A stretch of 10,378 nt of DNA, taken from positions 1 to 10,378 of the forward strand of contig JABXJV010000582.1 in assembly GCA_013375355.1 (NCBI GenBank), in the 5' to 3' direction. Origin of the DNA: Candidatus Helarchaeota archaeon. GTDB lineage: Archaea > Asgardarchaeota > Lokiarchaeia > Helarchaeales > JABXJV01. Numbering within the stretch: position 1 is the first letter of the stretch; each line of letters starts with the position of its first letter. A program made the position numbers and the translations under genes. The notes beneath the pieces are model-generated. The model saw nothing but the letters and a program-made list of their open reading frames with translations. It ran no database searches and was not told the DNA's origin. Shown here piece after piece: positions 1 through 7,206 of the stretch.

Positions 1-630
1 AATGGTTTCTACCAAAGGTGCAGTATCAGATTTTAATGGAGTCTCAAATTTCATCCCTTCTCTTTTAGCAAGAATTGCTATTCCATGATCTCCAATCGTT
101 CCAGTTACGATTATTTTATTACCAGGACGTAGCCCAGAATCTAAAATTAATTTGTTTTTTTCAATAATACCCAGACCAGTAGTCGATATTAATATCTGAT
201 CTAAATTCCCATGAGGAACTACTTTTACATCCCCAGCAATAATCTTAACATTGGCTTCCTTAGCGGTTTCGTTCATCGATTCTAAAATACTTTTTAATTT
301 TGATACTTCAAATCCTTCTTCCATCACAATAGTGTTCGTAATTGCTAAAGGACGACCTCCCATAACCAATACATCGTTCACAGTTCCTGAAATTGATAAA
401 CGGCCTATATCACCACCTGGATAGAAAATTGGTGAGACTGTATGAGCATCTGTAGTTAGGATTATTTCGTAATCCTTCATTGGGATGGTCCCGGCATCAT
501 CTAACTCATTGAGACCAATTCCATTTGGAACATTCTTTTCAGTTATGATAGCCGTTATAAATTCTATTAATTCTCCCATCACGGATCCTCCTGCACCGTG
601 AGAGAGCGTTATTCTTTTGTCTAATGGCAT
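1..630 (-). CDS. hypE: Hydrogenase maturation factor HypE, N-terminal 210 residues (partial, runs off the left edge)
   Basis: HypE dehydrates the carbamoyl group passed on by HypF to form the thiocyanate that becomes the cyanide ligand of the [NiFe]-hydrogenase iron. It is a cytoplasmic dimer of the AIR-synthase (PurM-like) fold. Translating from the ATG at 630 gives the family landmarks in order: HGAGG (residues 11-15), LDDAG (43-47), TTDAH (59-63), FYPGGDIG (69-76), GTVND (82-86), EEGF (104-107), GDVKVV (133-138, usually GDTKVV) and GDHG (180-183). The family is about 330-340 residues long, so roughly 120 residues including the C-terminal thiocyanate-carrying Cys lie outside the window. AGGTGA at 644-639, 8 bases upstream, supports this start. 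The gene follows the small membrane protein by 57 bases on the same strand and may be read through from the AOR block. HypE implies a [NiFe]-hydrogenase elsewhere in the genome. The frame is open to base 1 with no break. Confidence 0.94.
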   Translation of the reverse strand, partial: MPLDKRITLSHGAGGSVMGELIEFITAIITEKNVPNGIGLNELDDAGTIPMKDYEIILTTDAHTVSPIFYPGGDIGRLSISGTVNDVLVMGGRPLAITNTIVMEEGFEVSKLKSILESMNETAKEANVKIIAGDVKVVPHGNLDQILISTTGLGIIEKNKLILDSGLRPGNKIIVTGTIGDHGIAILAKREGMKFETPLKSDTAPLVETI

Positions 631-687
631 AGCTTAGTTCACCTATTAATCTTTAAACCTCTAGTCAATACATATTTCAAATGTTAT

Positions 688-996
688 TTATATGAATTGA
701 GAGGATTTTGAAAAAATAAGATAAAAAAACCAAATTTGAGTAATTGTAAAGAAAATAGCCCCGATTAAGTTTAATGTATTCTCCTCTTGAATTTTTGATG
801 GCATAAGTTTAAAAATTGATATATCTCTCGTTTCTGCTAAAATATCATCTATTAAGAGAAAAATACCAATACCAATGTATATGAATGCCCAAATCGTAAT
901 ATCATACTTAAATAAAACTATAGATTCAATTATCAAAATCACACCTATCCAGAAGTGGTGTAATAGATATTTTTTTAAAAAGGTGATAATTGACAT
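688..996 (-). CDS. Small membrane protein of unknown function, three predicted membrane segments
   Basis: I do not recognise this 102-residue protein. It has three hydrophobic segments (about residues 16-30, 34-49 and 75-95), a short basic N terminus with KK, a histidine pair (H13-H14) just before the first segment and an acidic pair (D50-D51) just after the second, followed by a polar loop (52-73). The HH...G...DD layout could be a metal or proton-handling site, but that is a guess. It lies 36 bases downstream of the AOR stop and 57 bases upstream of hypE, all on one strand, so co-transcription with AOR is plausible. No Shine-Dalgarno motif precedes the ATG at 996; the upstream bases are almost all A and T, so translation may be leaderless or weak. 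The segment pattern and clean open frame support a real gene. Confidence 0.75.
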   Translation of the reverse strand: MSIITFLKKYLLHHFWIGVILIIESIVLFKYDITIWAFIYIGIGIFLLIDDILAETRDISIFKLMPSKIQEENTLNLIGAIFFTITQIWFFYLIFSKSSQFI

Positions 997-1032
997 TAAA
1001 ATTAAATCTATATTAATTAAAAAAAGAAGAAA

Positions 1033-2793
1033 TTAAAGCCATTCAGGTTTATCTAGTTCAAGTTTCGATAGTAATCTGTCTGTAGGAATTCCATTTATAT
1101 CCCAGTTTCGACGTCTATAGTATGCTTCTAACTCCTCATTGAAATTTTTATTTTTTTCTAAAAATAGAGGCTGAATTGTATCATCTTTTCTAGATATTTT
1201 GGCTTCACGTACGCCATAGAGTCTTTGGATGGTAAAAATTTTCTCACCAAGCATTCTGATTTCAATAGCTGAAAAATCTCCTCCAGTTATAGCATTTAAT
1301 ATATCCACGATATCAGTGACAGTCATAAAGCCTTGTGGCGCAACACCAAATTTACATAATACTAAAGAATCCACTATAACATTCCAATCTTGAGATATTT
1401 TTATAATATGTGCCTTACTTGCTGTAATTTCCTGACCAAATTCTTTAATGGGCATAAATCTCGTAAAATGTGGTTGTCCTTGAAGGTGATCTGCGCCTCT
1501 TGAACTTGTCGCATATGCGAGGTCCATTCCTAATCTTGGATCATGTTGTGGAAGTTCTAATCCTTTTACATTCATTGCAAAGTCTTTTGCATTTCCACCA
1601 ATCTTTTCTGCTGATTCTCTAATACCACTTGCTAAAGTTGCTCCTAATCCTTGCTTTTGAGCTATTTGTTTAAGTAAAGCAATTGCCTTTTTGGAGTCAC
1701 CCCATTTCAATTCTTCATCTAGAAGACCCTTTTCAAAGCATTCCATTGCAAACGCAATAAGTCCACCAGCTGAAATTGTGTCCATTCCATAATCATTACA
1801 TAACCAATTTAATTCGATTAAATCTTCTAAACTAGAATTTAAAAGCATAGTCCCAAGGGCGCACATTGTTTCATATTCTGGACCGTGTACAAGCTCATCT
1901 CCTTTCCTTATAGTCCTTCCACATCCAATAATACACCTATGACAATAATATTGCTTTTCAAAATATTTTTTCCGCATCTCTTGAGCAGATATCTTTACAT
2001 GATTCGCCCACCATCTGCTTGACCAATTCTTTATTCCAATATTCATCATTAAATGGGCTACGCCAAACATTGCGCCTGTCCCAAATTTCTTATAATTATC
2101 TATCAACATTTTGTTGATGAAATCTTTGGATCTATCTGTAGTCTTTTTTGTAAGTTCTTTGACTTTCTCTGGATCATTTAGTTCTGGTTTCTTATCTCCT
2201 TTAACAGTGATAATTTTTAATTTCTTGGAGCCCATAACCGCTCCCATACCAGAACGTCCCGCACTGCGTTCATCATTATCTATGATACTAGCAACTTTTA
2301 CTAAATTTTCTCCAGCAGACCCTATGGCGACAAATCTCTTATCAATATTCTTTTTCAAATGATAAATACCCTTACCCCAGTATTCTGAAGCATCTAATAA
2401 TTCAGCATTTTCATTTTCAATTTTTAAGAGAGTAGGTTTTTTAGCAATCCCAGATATAACTATTCCATCAAACCCTGCTCTTTTTAATTCTGTGCCCCAA
2501 AAGCCGCCACAACTTGCGAATCCCATTATTCCAGTTGCTGGTGATTTGGAAATAACCTCATGACGACCACTCATTACAGTATTACCCGTAAGAGGACCCG
2601 TCATAAAAACTAGAATATTATCCGGACCTAGAGCATCACAATTTCTAGGAGTAGAATCATATATAATTTTAGTACCGATTCCTAATCCACCGATATAAGA
2701 CTTTAAATCCTCTGATAATTGTTCTTGTTTTATAGATTCTTCGCTTAGGTTCACCCTTAATATTTTTCCTGTATAACCGTCCGACTTGCTCAT
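1033..2793 (-). CDS. aor: Tungsten-dependent aldehyde:ferredoxin oxidoreductase (AOR family)
   Basis: AOR enzymes oxidise aldehydes to carboxylates with ferredoxin as electron acceptor, using a tungsten bis-pyranopterin and one [4Fe-4S] cluster in the cytoplasm. Numbered from the ATG at 2793 (586 residues; the family is usually about 600-620), the N terminus has the typical GYTGKILRVNL start and SYIGGLGIG. The cluster ligands are C284, C287, C291 (CxxCxxxC) and a distant C480, as in Pyrococcus furiosus AOR. The two pterin-contact motifs are DYGMD (334-338) and DSLVLC (475-480). GPEYET (304-309) and RGADH (432-436) hold the conserved Glu and His near the active site. The C terminus has the usual NGIPTDRLL. 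The GTG at 2802 is an alternative start but lies inside the ribosome-binding motif. The upstream neighbour is an SDR ending 17 bases before the start, so the two are probably translated together. The aldehyde substrate cannot be read from sequence; members include AOR, FOR, GOR and WOR types. Confidence 0.93.
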   Translation of the reverse strand: MSKSDGYTGKILRVNLSEESIKQEQLSEDLKSYIGGLGIGTKIIYDSTPRNCDALGPDNILVFMTGPLTGNTVMSGRHEVISKSPATGIMGFASCGGFWGTELKRAGFDGIVISGIAKKPTLLKIENENAELLDASEYWGKGIYHLKKNIDKRFVAIGSAGENLVKVASIIDNDERSAGRSGMGAVMGSKKLKIITVKGDKKPELNDPEKVKELTKKTTDRSKDFINKMLIDNYKKFGTGAMFGVAHLMMNIGIKNWSSRWWANHVKISAQEMRKKYFEKQYYCHRCIIGCGRTIRKGDELVHGPEYETMCALGTMLLNSSLEDLIELNWLCNDYGMDTISAGGLIAFAMECFEKGLLDEELKWGDSKKAIALLKQIAQKQGLGATLASGIRESAEKIGGNAKDFAMNVKGLELPQHDPRLGMDLAYATSSRGADHLQGQPHFTRFMPIKEFGQEITASKAHIIKISQDWNVIVDSLVLCKFGVAPQGFMTVTDIVDILNAITGGDFSAIEIRMLGEKIFTIQRLYGVREAKISRKDDTIQPLFLEKNKNFNEELEAYYRRRNWDINGIPTDRLLSKLELDKPEWL

Positions 2794-2797
2794 TTCA

Positions 2798-2803
2798 ATC
2801 ACT
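2798..2803 (-). promoter_or_regulatory. Ribosome-binding site deciding the AOR start
   Basis: AGTGAT, matching the end of the archaeal GGAGGTGAT consensus, stands 4 bases before the ATG at 2793. The in-frame GTG at 2802 is part of this motif and has no motif of its own. Confidence 0.6.
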
Positions 2804-2810
2804 AATGGAA

Positions 2811-3959
2811 CTAAAACATCCCAGAAATATAATCGTAAAAAAACTCCAACATATCGGGAAGTTCATATTTCTTCTTAATGACCGGCGGATTTTGCTCAGT
2901 CCAAAATTTGATTACTTTAGGAATTTCAAAGAATGGATTTATTTCTGGATACCATCCATTCGGGAAATAATTAGTAGTTTTTTCCAATATCCTCCATTGT
3001 TTTGCATTTTTCTTTGTAATTTCTTTGGCTTTTTTGTTCGAAAATCGGTGGTGAGTCATCATATAAGAAGGATCCATTGGCATTTCAAATCCACCCAACT
3101 CAATTCCCATCTCCTCCATCATAGTACCCATAGGTTCCATTCCTTCTAATGATGGCATATTTTCCATAAGTCTATCCATTTGTCTCATCATATTCTTTAG
3201 GAAATCTTTGCCTATTGAACGTTTAGGATTATAAAATCTTCCATGTGTTACTTGAGCAGTTAAGTCTGCCAGATCACGCATGGTAACAGGATAATCATCA
3301 CAAACAATATATGATTGCCCAAATTCACCACGTTCCATTAATAATAATGTTGCAGGTGCAATATCAAGAGGGTGCACCATATTCAATTTGAAAGATCCCC
3401 TTTCAACAAGAACAAATAGAACACCCATCGCCGCAATCTCGACAATTTCCTTAAACATATATCGATTCTTTTCATCATAAATTAAAGCTGGTTCAATAAT
3501 TATTGATTTATTTGGCAGTTTTTCTAATGTTAAATCATATTCTTCTGCTTTGGTTCTTGTATAAGAGTCTTCTAGAGTTCGGGGTTTATCTTCGGTTATT
3601 GCAATATCCTCTTCTGTTCCACCATGAATTGCAGCTGAAGAAACTGTCACCCAAACCTTGACTTTATCTCCTAATAAATCGATTAAATTTTCGGTTCCTT
3701 CTAAATGTACTTTTTTATGAAGCTCCGTCGCTGTAATGTCTATAACGCCTGCACAATGAATAACTGCATCGAGTTCAAGTTCACCTAAGGGTTTAATGGA
3801 TTCTTTATCTGAAATATCTGCCTTTATGAACTTTTTATCTGGTTGATCTGGTTCACGAATATCGGTATGATATACATCATAACCCCATTCACGTCCAACT
3901 TTGACAAGCGCCGAACCATATGAACCTGCGCTACCCGTTATTAATATAGCTTTTCCCAA
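2811..3959 (-). CDS. Extended short-chain dehydrogenase/epimerase with a Met-rich insertion
   Basis: An NAD(P)-dependent extended SDR of the sugar-epimerase / 3-beta-hydroxysteroid-dehydrogenase-like class. Numbered from the TTG at 3959 (382 residues), it has the Rossmann motif TGSAGSYG (8-15, GxxGxxG), an acidic residue D33 after the second strand that favours NAD(H), D48 (adenine contact), HCAG (68-71), catalytic Ser in VSSAA (106-110) and the Y133xxxK137 pair. MVHPLDIAPATLL (194-206) is the usual substrate-domain motif. What is odd is residues 257-301: 14 methionines in 45 residues, followed by an HH pair (303-304), where most family members have an ordinary C-terminal substrate lobe. The extra segment makes it longer than typical 300-350 residue members. 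It sits directly upstream of AOR, so its product or substrate may be linked to the aldehyde chemistry of that enzyme; this is inference. ATG at 3968 is the alternative start, overlapped by the ribosome-binding motif. Confidence 0.88.
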   Translation of the reverse strand: MGKAILITGSAGSYGSALVKVGREWGYDVYHTDIREPDQPDKKFIKADISDKESIKPLGELELDAVIHCAGVIDITATELHKKVHLEGTENLIDLLGDKVKVWVTVSSAAIHGGTEEDIAITEDKPRTLEDSYTRTKAEEYDLTLEKLPNKSIIIEPALIYDEKNRYMFKEIVEIAAMGVLFVLVERGSFKLNMVHPLDIAPATLLLMERGEFGQSYIVCDDYPVTMRDLADLTAQVTHGRFYNPKRSIGKDFLKNMMRQMDRLMENMPSLEGMEPMGTMMEEMGIELGGFEMPMDPSYMMTHHRFSNKKAKEITKKNAKQWRILEKTTNYFPNGWYPEINPFFEIPKVIKFWTEQNPPVIKKKYELPDMLEFFYDYISGMF

Positions 3960-3963
3960 TAAT

Positions 3964-3971
3964 ATCATCTC
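3964..3971 (-). promoter_or_regulatory. Ribosome-binding site deciding the SDR start
   Basis: GAGATGAT lies 4 bases before the TTG at 3959 and contains the in-frame ATG at 3968. The spacing equals that of the AOR and TyrRS sites, which favours the TTG start. Confidence 0.5.
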
Positions 3972-4000
3972 GTTTAAAATTTCTAAATATTCTATTATCT

Positions 4001-4010
4001 CTTTAAAATC
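4001..4010 (-). promoter_or_regulatory. Candidate TATA box for the SDR-AOR unit
   Basis: GATTTTAAAG on the minus strand is a fair archaeal TATA element. A start about 26 bases downstream would fall near 3979, leaving a short leader that just includes the ribosome-binding motif at 3971-3964. The surrounding region is very AT-rich, so chance matches are common. A small inverted repeat (ATTAGT / ACTAAT, 4029-4045) lies about 20 bases further upstream. Confidence 0.35.
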
Positions 4011-4138
4011 AAACTAAATTTCATTAGAATTAGTATAAAACTAATAATTAAATTTTATTTTACAAATAAAAATTATTTTATGAATTAAAAATATTTGTGA
4101 ATCATTTTTCTAACTGTGTAAATAAAGGTGTTTTTTAC

Positions 4139-4156
4139 AAAAAAAGGGAAAAAAAA
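4139..4156 (-). terminator. Oligo-T terminator after the secreted peptidase gene
   Basis: Read on the minus strand this is T8-CCC-T7, about 57 bases past the peptidase stop. Runs of T are the usual intrinsic termination signal in archaea. It separates the peptidase from the SDR-AOR unit, which has its own candidate promoter. Confidence 0.55.
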
Positions 4157-4212
4157 TTATTATGCTTTTTATAATAACTATTGAAATTCCATCTGCTCTT
4201 ATTATTTCATTA

Positions 4213-5805
4213 TTACCCCAGAAGTATTAATAACAATATTAATAATATAAGATTCCAATCTATCCCATCATCATCTGAAGGTGGCGGTGCAGCTATTATG
4301 TTAAAAGAACTTGTTTGAGAAAACGCCTGAAAATTTGGATCACCAGCATAATTAACCCTAACTTGTCTTAAACCTGTGGGTAAACCCGTTACATTTAATG
4401 TATAAAAGGCTTTTCCATTATTATCTGTAGAACGATTACCTAATATTATCCAGGATGTTCCATTATGCACTTCAAATTGTAGAGTAACGTTATAAAGATA
4501 CCAAAGATCATCATCTAAGATTGATCCAGTGATTGTCACATTATCAGTTTGATTTACATTTGGAATGTAATCTATGGAAATATTAGTATTAATCTTCGTA
4601 TTTCGTAATGTAGGATCTCCAAAAAGATTGCATCCTTCAGTAGTATCTTGCCAGTAAATGCCATGTAATCCATTGTATCCATACCAATTCATATCTCTCC
4701 AAGCATCACCTATGCAATATCCAGTAGATAATTGTTGGAAAAATGTAGAAGTTCCAAACCAAAATCCCCCCGTTCTAGCACATGCCATAGATACTTGTCC
4801 ATTTGTATTTCCAAATATATAATATCCAGCAAGATAATTTGGTGTTGAAAAATTTCCTGTAGTGCAAGTATAGAGATTATAAAAAGTCATATTTTTTTGT
4901 GTTTGGTTTATTTCGGTATATGTTGAATAATTATATGTTCCTGGACCCATATTTTCTTCAAATGCGTGTTGATCTGCAAATGAATGAATATTAGTCCATA
5001 GCCATTCATAATTTAAGGATAAATTAGTTAAATATGTTGATCTATTTGTCAATGATTCCTGATCATATAATGTACGATTAGCAAGAGGGTATAATTGGCC
5101 AAACCATCCATCAATTATTTGAGAATATCCTGAATTATTTCCCCATGTATCATCTACCCATAATAGTCCTCTCTGAGGTCCTCTGGAACCGACGTTTCTT
5201 ACTAAGTGGTTTCTTGTGAAAAAATCTTGATAATAAACCGTTTCATTTCCAGCTAACTGACTAGCATCTATACGTGAAACCCAGATTTCTGGAAGATTAT
5301 TTCCACCCATAGAATCCATTATTAAATCTCCATCTATATCAATATAAATACCATCTAGGTCCATATAATAATAATCCCATGGAAATTGGTAATTAACCCA
5401 ATTAGGATGAGTAAGATTACCAATATTGTATGTATGGTTGTAGATAAAACTTGGTGCTTGTCCAATTAAGATAGCTCCACGAAGTCCTAAGTTTTGATAG
5501 GTAGAATTTAGAAAACTACGAAGTTGTGTGCAAGTCCAATTATTAGGAAAAGCATATTTTGTCACATTACATTTTAATCCGTTCCTAATATCATTCATGA
5601 ATGTAGTTAGAGTTATAATACCATCTAAAGTAGAGTTTAATAGTATTAAAACGACATTATGACTGGGATTTCCTTGTTTTGTTGATAAAACAGCATTTTC
5701 GTTATTTTGTTGGTTAATAAAAGCCAATTTTTGAACATCAACGTTTAACAGTGGAAGTATAGTCAAACAAACTATCAATACTAGGGAAAAATGTTTTTTA
5801 TTCAA
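4213..5805 (-). CDS. Secreted C25 (gingipain-like) cysteine peptidase homologue with Ig-like domain and C-terminal hydrophobic tail
   Basis: Numbered from the TTG at 5805 (530 residues). Residues 1-20 form a signal sequence (NKKHF then a hydrophobic run). Residues 50-400 look like the gingipain/caspase-like fold: a strand VVLILL (51-56), a YYYMDLDG...LPEIWVSRID segment (145-179), a candidate catalytic His in NIHS (H274), a candidate nucleophile Cys in YTCTTGNF (C314), and the family's closing NLFGDPTLR (393-401). Residues about 405-503 resemble an Ig-like beta domain. A PPPSDDD linker then leads to a hydrophobic tail (517-530) that ends without basic residues. There are 22 N-X-S/T sequons, so the mature protein is probably outside the cell, heavily N-glycosylated and held in the membrane by its tail. 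The usual His-Gly after the catalytic His is His-Ser here, so activity is not certain. It may act as a surface peptidase or a non-catalytic surface protein. Confidence 0.78.
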   Translation of the reverse strand: MNKKHFSLVLIVCLTILPLLNVDVQKLAFINQQNNENAVLSTKQGNPSHNVVLILLNSTLDGIITLTTFMNDIRNGLKCNVTKYAFPNNWTCTQLRSFLNSTYQNLGLRGAILIGQAPSFIYNHTYNIGNLTHPNWVNYQFPWDYYYMDLDGIYIDIDGDLIMDSMGGNNLPEIWVSRIDASQLAGNETVYYQDFFTRNHLVRNVGSRGPQRGLLWVDDTWGNNSGYSQIIDGWFGQLYPLANRTLYDQESLTNRSTYLTNLSLNYEWLWTNIHSFADQHAFEENMGPGTYNYSTYTEINQTQKNMTFYNLYTCTTGNFSTPNYLAGYYIFGNTNGQVSMACARTGGFWFGTSTFFQQLSTGYCIGDAWRDMNWYGYNGLHGIYWQDTTEGCNLFGDPTLRNTKINTNISIDYIPNVNQTDNVTITGSILDDDLWYLYNVTLQFEVHNGTSWIILGNRSTDNNGKAFYTLNVTGLPTGLRQVRVNYAGDPNFQAFSQTSSFNIIAAPPPSDDDGIDWNLILLILLLILLG

Positions 5806-5814
5806 CGAATTCGT

Positions 5815-5818
5815 CTCC
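5815..5818 (-). promoter_or_regulatory. Ribosome-binding site deciding the peptidase start
   Basis: GGAG lies 9 bases before the TTG at 5805, the distance expected if GGAG is the first half of GGAGGTGAT. An in-frame TTG at 5820 overlaps this motif and has nothing suitable upstream. The 5805 start also gives a cleaner signal peptide beginning MNKKHF. Confidence 0.5.
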
Positions 5819-5850
5819 AATAATAGGTAAAATGTAATATATTTTTTCGA

Positions 5851-5863
5851 TATAAATATCTTT
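5851..5863 (-). promoter_or_regulatory. Candidate TATA box for the peptidase gene
   Basis: Minus-strand AGATATTTATATC contains TTTATAT and the small palindrome GATATTTATATC. A start about 27 bases downstream would fall near 5828, just before the GGAG site. AT-rich context makes this tentative. Confidence 0.35.
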
Positions 5864-5979
5864 TAGTATATGCAAGTTCTTTAAATAAATTTAGGGTATT
5901 TAATTGAAATAAGCTTAAAATAAGTAAGAATTAAAGAAATAATAAATGATTTAAATTAGGAAATGATAAAATTAATAAG

Positions 5980-7113
5980 TTATCTAGTTATAATTAGTTT
6001 ATTTAGCTCTTCTAGCATTTTTTTAACTCTAGGTTTTTCAAAATGATTTCTAGCGGGTTCTAAAAGTTCAATTAATTTATTTGCAACTGCATTTTTTAGG
6101 TCCATTGGATGTAATTTTTTCTCTTGAAAAGCTTTTTCCAATTCGGTATAAGTATAAAAAGTTATATCTCCACCAAATTTTTCAGGTCTTTCTATTAAAA
6201 GTTTCGATCTATCCTCTCTAAAAATTAAATGTTTTGTCCAATCCAAAATTGGATTAAATTCTATTTCTCCTTCTGGACAAAACGCGTTTTTAATTTTTCT
6301 TTTAATTTCTTTTGGTGAATCATGGATGAAAATACAGGTATCCGGTTTTGACTTGCTCATTTTTAGAGAAGACCATAATTCCTGCAATTGATCTTTAGGT
6401 ATGGGCCAGATTGACGGTTTTCCAAGACCGAGAATTAAAGGATGATGAACAGCAACAGGTTTTATTTTATTACCTTCCCTGTCTAATAGAGGTTTTAATT
6501 TTAATTTTAACGCTACATCTCTAGCAATAACTTGTGCTTTTCTTTGGTCCGAACCGGCATGAGGTAAAGAAATTTCTTGAATAAATATATCCGCTACTTG
6601 CATAGGAGGATACATTAATTTAGCAAAATCGACTGAATCACCTTCCTTTCTTCCCATGATAGTAATACTTCTCTTAACTCTTGATAAAGTCGTGTTTTTA
6701 CCAATTTCAATTAAGGTTGCCCAATAATCATCATTATTATGATATAATTCCGAACCTAAAATAAATTTCAATTTATCAGGATTTCCACCGATACATTCTA
6801 AGCTTGCTTTCATTCCTTCTTTAAAATAACCGACTCCGACCCTTTTTATAGTTTCCATATTTCCTCCAAGTTTATCATTAATCCAACTATGCCAGTCTGC
6901 AAGAAAAATAGAAACATCTACACCTGCATCCATAAAATCTTTAATTTTGTTCATACACATTATACCTGTTCCTAAATGTATTTTCCCTGAGACTTCAAAC
7001 CCTATATAATGTTTAAAATGATGACCGGCGTCTAAAAGAATTCTTAAATCTTTTTCGGTCAAAATTTCTTCAGTATTCCTAGTGATTAAGTTTAATTTTG
7101 TTTCTAGATCCAA
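5980..7113 (-). CDS. tyrS: Tyrosyl-tRNA synthetase, archaeal type
   Basis: A class I aminoacyl-tRNA synthetase that charges tRNA-Tyr in the cytoplasm. Numbered from the TTG at 7113 (377 residues), the protein shows YIGFEVSGKIHLGTG (36-50), where Y36 corresponds to the tyrosine-contacting Tyr32 of the Methanocaldococcus enzyme and HLGT is the HIGH element. YPPMQVAD (168-175) supplies the Tyr, Gln and Asp that recognise the substrate phenol. Other landmarks are GSDQRKAQVIARD (187-199), KMSKS (251-255) and the anticodon-domain signatures RPEKFGGD (309-316) and LHPMDLKNAVA (334-344). The tyrosine-specific Asp175 argues against TrpRS. At 377 residues it belongs to the longer archaeal form; the Methanocaldococcus enzyme is 306. 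The ATG at 7122 is the alternative start but is nested in the ribosome-binding motif. It probably has its own promoter in the 93-base gap after the zinc-ribbon gene. Confidence 0.96.
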   Translation of the reverse strand: MDLETKLNLITRNTEEILTEKDLRILLDAGHHFKHYIGFEVSGKIHLGTGIMCMNKIKDFMDAGVDVSIFLADWHSWINDKLGGNMETIKRVGVGYFKEGMKASLECIGGNPDKLKFILGSELYHNNDDYWATLIEIGKNTTLSRVKRSITIMGRKEGDSVDFAKLMYPPMQVADIFIQEISLPHAGSDQRKAQVIARDVALKLKLKPLLDREGNKIKPVAVHHPLILGLGKPSIWPIPKDQLQELWSSLKMSKSKPDTCIFIHDSPKEIKRKIKNAFCPEGEIEFNPILDWTKHLIFREDRSKLLIERPEKFGGDITFYTYTELEKAFQEKKLHPMDLKNAVANKLIELLEPARNHFEKPRVKKMLEELNKLIITR

Positions 7114-7117
7114 TTTT

Positions 7118-7124
7118 ATCATCC
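7118..7124 (-). promoter_or_regulatory. Ribosome-binding site deciding the TyrRS start
   Basis: GGATGAT stands 4 bases before the TTG at 7113 and contains the in-frame ATG at 7122. Spacing is the same as at the AOR and SDR starts. Confidence 0.5.
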
Positions 7125-7157
7125 GTCATAGTTTCATAAATTAAAAATTTATTCCCA

Positions 7158-7169
7158 GAATTATAATTC
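7158..7169 (-). promoter_or_regulatory. Candidate TATA box for tyrS, a perfect 12-base palindrome
   Basis: GAATTATAATTC is self-complementary and contains TTATAAT. A start about 27 bases away would fall near 7136, placing the ribosome-binding motif in a short leader. A second palindrome, ATAAATATTTAT (7189-7200), lies just upstream and is another TATA candidate. Both are in AT-rich DNA. Confidence 0.35.
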
Positions 7170-7206
7170 CAATTTTCTTGGATAGAATATAAATATTTAT
7201 AGAAGA

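Noticed and set aside
2111..2362. Open frame on the plus strand (83 codons)
   Set aside because: Lies wholly inside the AOR gene on the opposite strand; the AOR frame has intact family motifs across this stretch, and this product is low-complexity and Ser/Phe-rich.
2805..3149. Open frame on the plus strand (114 codons)
   Set aside because: Antisense shadow of the SDR 3' end, including its Met-rich part; His-rich content comes from reading Met codons (ATG) as CAT in reverse.
6960..6985. HLGT in place of HIGH in TyrRS as a possible defect
   Set aside because: HLGTG with the surrounding residues is, as far as I recall, normal for the longer archaeal TyrRS type; all other active-site residues are present.
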